Position numbers and translations under genes: made by a program
Notes under the pieces: model-generated
The model's database searches: none
What the model saw: only the letters and a program-made list of their open reading frames with translations
Told to the model about the DNA's origin: nothing
Source of the DNA: Clostridium sp. OS1-26
Lineage (GTDB): Bacteria; Bacillota; Clostridia; Clostridiales; Clostridiaceae
Reading direction: 5' to 3'
Length of the DNA: 64,000 bases
NCBI RefSeq assembly: GCF_030915445.1
Contig: NZ_CP133264.1
Location: forward strand, 1,736,001 to 1,800,000
Shown here: one piece after another, positions 63,841 to 64,000 of the stretch
Numbering within the stretch: the first letter of the stretch is position 1
How the letters are laid out: each line of letters opens with the position of its first letter

Positions 63841-63893
63841 AAGCTTGGAAACATATCCGGTTGTATAAGTTAACTGACCGTCTAGTAACCCTA
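63841..63893. repeat. Truncated palindromic element (copy E, right end only)
   Basis: AAGCTTGGAAACATATCC and TATAAGTTAACTGAC match the right arm and end of copies A and B, followed by the usual CTAGTAACCCTA flank. The left part is missing. Confidence 0.7.
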
Positions 63894-63918
63894 CATATTG
63901 TATGTAAATTCTTTGATG

Positions 63919-64000
63919 TTATTTAGAGATAATAACTAAAATTAGATCCTTTCCTGCCTTTTGAAATAAAAAGTTTGCCATATGCTTGTCTTTTTTAGCT
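63919..64000 (-). CDS. C-terminal end of an unidentified protein (partial)
   Basis: On the minus strand an open frame comes in from the right edge and ends with the stop at 63919-63921. The visible 26 residues read AKKDKHMANFLFQKAGKDL then ILVIISK. This is too little to name a family. It would converge with the surface-protein gene, with the bidirectional terminator and copy E between them. It may also be a chance reading. Confidence 0.35.
   Translation of the reverse strand, partial: AKKDKHMANFLFQKAGKDLILVIISK

Overview
The window is AT-rich, low-GC Firmicute DNA that fits a spore-forming anaerobe of Clostridium sensu stricto. The evidence is a clostridial-type enolase, the gene order enolase...secG-rnr-smpB-ssrA, a tmRNA tag reading ANDNFALAA, an agr-type peptide signalling locus, spore-coat and germination genes (gerQ, cwlJ, CotF-like) and several surface proteins with three cell-wall-binding-2 (CWB2) repeats each. 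The species cannot be fixed from the sequence alone.

Layout. 1-1.7 kb (minus strand): the start of a NuoF-like subunit, a NuoE-like subunit and an NfnA-like flavoprotein, i.e. part of a soluble NAD(P)H/ferredoxin enzyme. 2.1-17.8 kb: the conserved block eno, secG, rnr, smpB, ssrA, interrupted between eno and secG by a very large hybrid sensor kinase, a SARP/BTAD-type response regulator and a 1436-residue CWB2 surface protein, and between rnr and smpB by a stand-alone double-receiver protein. 18-26.6 kb: peptidase T, a MalT-like LuxR regulator, a YjeM-like amino-acid permease, an M18 aminopeptidase and a PP2C-like protein. 26.7-30 kb: an agr-like locus (membrane protein, AgrB, a 45-residue AgrD, then a PAS histidine kinase without a partner regulator). 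30-37.3 kb: acetate-type transporter, CvfB, DUF969-DUF979-pyroglutamyl peptidase operon, gamma-glutamylcyclotransferase-like protein, Crp/Fnr regulator, TtcA-like enzyme and an AhpD-like protein. 37.7-43 kb: lipoyl-domain dihydrolipoyl dehydrogenase with lipoate ligase, then a polar amino-acid ABC transporter. 43.8-50.7 kb: an aldonate/gluconate catabolic cluster (IclR regulator, KDPG aldolase, KDG kinase, GntR regulator, IlvD/Edd dehydratase, GntP permease) that would convert imported gluconate to 2-keto-3-deoxygluconate, then KDPG, then pyruvate plus glyceraldehyde-3-phosphate, feeding enolase. 50.8-52.7 kb (minus): gerQ, cwlJ and two small coat-type genes. 53-56 kb: a GGDEF-EAL protein and a DegV protein. 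56-63.8 kb: three CWB2 surface proteins, including the probable main S-layer protein.

Two things stand out. First, a dispersed family of long palindromic elements (about 228 bp when complete, at 37332-37559 and 43089-43317) has near-identical arms but an apical stem whose sequence differs completely between copies while staying perfectly self-complementary; shorter, collapsed or truncated relatives lie at about 22.0, 44.7, 52.8, 54.7 and 63.9 kb. Second, five genes (eno, two CWB2 genes, rnr, KDG kinase) each carry one single-base frameshift, mostly in A or T runs. Because eno and rnr are core genes this looks mainly like sequencing error, so I give the joined reading of each.
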